A program made the translations under genes and the position numbers. Below, in pieces: positions 21,443 through 22,200 of a DNA stretch of 22,200 bases. Every line of letters begins with the position of its first letter. Within the stretch, counting starts at the first letter, position 1. Origin of the DNA: SIG672 sp045580325 (GTDB taxonomy: Bacteria > Bacillota > Clostridia > Oscillospirales > CAG-272); NCBI GenBank assembly GCA_045580325.1, contig JAZNNR010000015.1, forward strand, positions 1 to 22,200, given 5' to 3'. The notes beneath the pieces were generated by a model. It made no database searches, was not told the origin of the DNA, and saw only the letters and a program-made list of their open reading frames with translations.

Positions 21443-22200
21443 GTGAAGAGATCCAAATTATTTGCAATCACCTTGCAGTCAAAAATCCGTTATATTTTCT
21501 TAGCTATCGCAGTTATATACAATCTGCTGTTGGGGTTGTATCTGAAAGACTTTCTTGTTTTGTCGCCCATACTGCTGACATTTTATTTACTCTCGGCATT
21601 GCCGACATTGTTCCTGCTTGTAGATATTCGCTCCAAAGGTATGAGAGCCGTTATTTTTGTCCTGTTGTCTCTCATAATCGTTATGGATGTTATCTACTTG
21701 TTTCGTTGCCGCAGGCTGATCCTTTTTCCCACGATGGCATCGCTCTTAATTGAGGTAATTTACTTCGGCGCATTCGTGGAACAGACACGGAAAGACGGTT
21801 TTCTGACGAGAATCTATGTTATTGCGGTAACGGGAATCGTTATTCTTAATCTGAACTCCGCATACAACTTCATCTACAAACCGGAAGCCCCATATCTTGA
21901 CAATGGCAGAGATACCTTGTGGGATACGCAGACGGTTGAGCTTGCTGACGAAATTTGTACCGATTGTGAGACCGATGCGGAAAAGGCACGGGCGTTCCAA
22001 AATTGGATCGTATCGAACTTTGAATATGACTTTGAGGCTGATCCCTTCATCCAATATTTCGATGTGAGCAAAACGATCCGCACGAGGAAAGGGCTTTGCT
22101 TTGACTTCGCCCATTTGTTCGCTGCATTCTGTCGTAGTCAGAACATTCCCTGCTATGTCATTGACGGAACATCCTACACCGACCCAACCGATGCTCATAC
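21443..22200 (+). CDS. Membrane protein with transglutaminase-like domain (3' end outside the window)
   Basis: An open frame of 252 codons running off the right edge. It starts at GTG 21443 with GAGGA (21432-21436) 6 nt upstream. About five hydrophobic segments (near residues 17-34, 37-60, 69-87, 93-111 and 122-138) are followed by a soluble part resembling the transglutaminase-like core: RKGLCFDFAHLFAAFCR with the nucleophile candidate C219, then IPCYVIDG and DAH with H252, the catalytic His in the expected position. The third residue, an Asp, would lie beyond the window. Such proteins are often cysteine proteases or amidases of the extracytoplasmic side; the substrate is unknown. A GTG start, with one ATG further in at codon 67, is the only reasonable choice. 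Confidence 0.85.
   Translation, partial: MKRSKLFAITLQSKIRYIFLAIAVIYNLLLGLYLKDFLVLSPILLTFYLLSALPTLFLLVDIRSKGMRAVIFVLLSLIIVMDVIYLFRCRRLILFPTMASLLIEVIYFGAFVEQTRKDGFLTRIYVIAVTGIVILNLNSAYNFIYKPEAPYLDNGRDTLWDTQTVELADEICTDCETDAEKARAFQNWIVSNFEYDFEADPFIQYFDVSKTIRTRKGLCFDFAHLFAAFCRSQNIPCYVIDGTSYTDPTDAH

Noticed and set aside
21746..22198. 150-aa minus-strand frame at the right edge
   Set aside because: Shadow of the plus-strand transglutaminase-like gene, which has a ribosome binding site, membrane segments and conserved Cys and His.

Overview
The window looks like a chromosome segment of a low-GC Firmicute, probably an uncultured gut-type Clostridia (Eubacteriales). The evidence is consensus housekeeping promoters (TTGACA, 17 bp, TATAAT) at almost every transcription unit, GGAGG-type ribosome binding sites, a BspA-like leucine-rich-repeat lipoprotein, a QueH-type queuosine enzyme and short intrinsic terminators. 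No species-level call is possible from sequence reading alone.

Layout. (1) 1-3363, all on the minus strand: a LRR_5 lipoprotein with a long, highly structured 5' leader RNA, a tRNA-Arg(ACG), and a second LRR_5 protein with a zinc ribbon and one membrane segment. (2) 3421-4704: back-to-back divergent promoters, the rightward one reading into queH and a Nudix ADP-ribose pyrophosphatase-like gene. (3) 4853-15014: a tRNA-Pro(GGG) gene whose 3' part is repeated exactly (42 bp) at 14973-15014. The two copies bound a 10.1 kb integrative island. (4) 15015-18301: a region just outside the right repeat with stacked hairpins, a short direct repeat, and a very large fusion of a CoiA-like nuclease with an SF1 helicase. 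(5) 18302-22200: ordinary-looking chromosome with a zinc alcohol dehydrogenase, a divergent GNAT acetyltransferase, an XRE/zinc-ribbon regulator, and the start of a membrane protein with a transglutaminase-like domain cut off by the window end.

The island has a tyrosine integrase next to the tRNA (plus strand). All cargo is on the minus strand in three units, each with a consensus promoter: a 63-aa protein; a pair made of an unknown 207-aa protein and a predicted papain/C39-like cysteine peptidase; and a tightly overlapped four-gene operon (XRE regulator, HipA-like kinase, DUF262 protein with a DUF1524 HNH-like end, second DUF262 protein). The four-gene operon is the best candidate for an undescribed defence or toxin-antitoxin-like system. 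The DUF262 proteins resemble GmrSD/SspE-type modification-dependent restriction enzymes, and coupling them to a HipBA-like kinase module is unusual. The right end of the island carries four 12-bp direct repeats with a 20-bp period, a 16-bp perfect inverted repeat and an outward promoter with no gene behind it. These suit integrase/excisionase binding and control of excision. No CRISPR array, rRNA or insertion sequence was seen.
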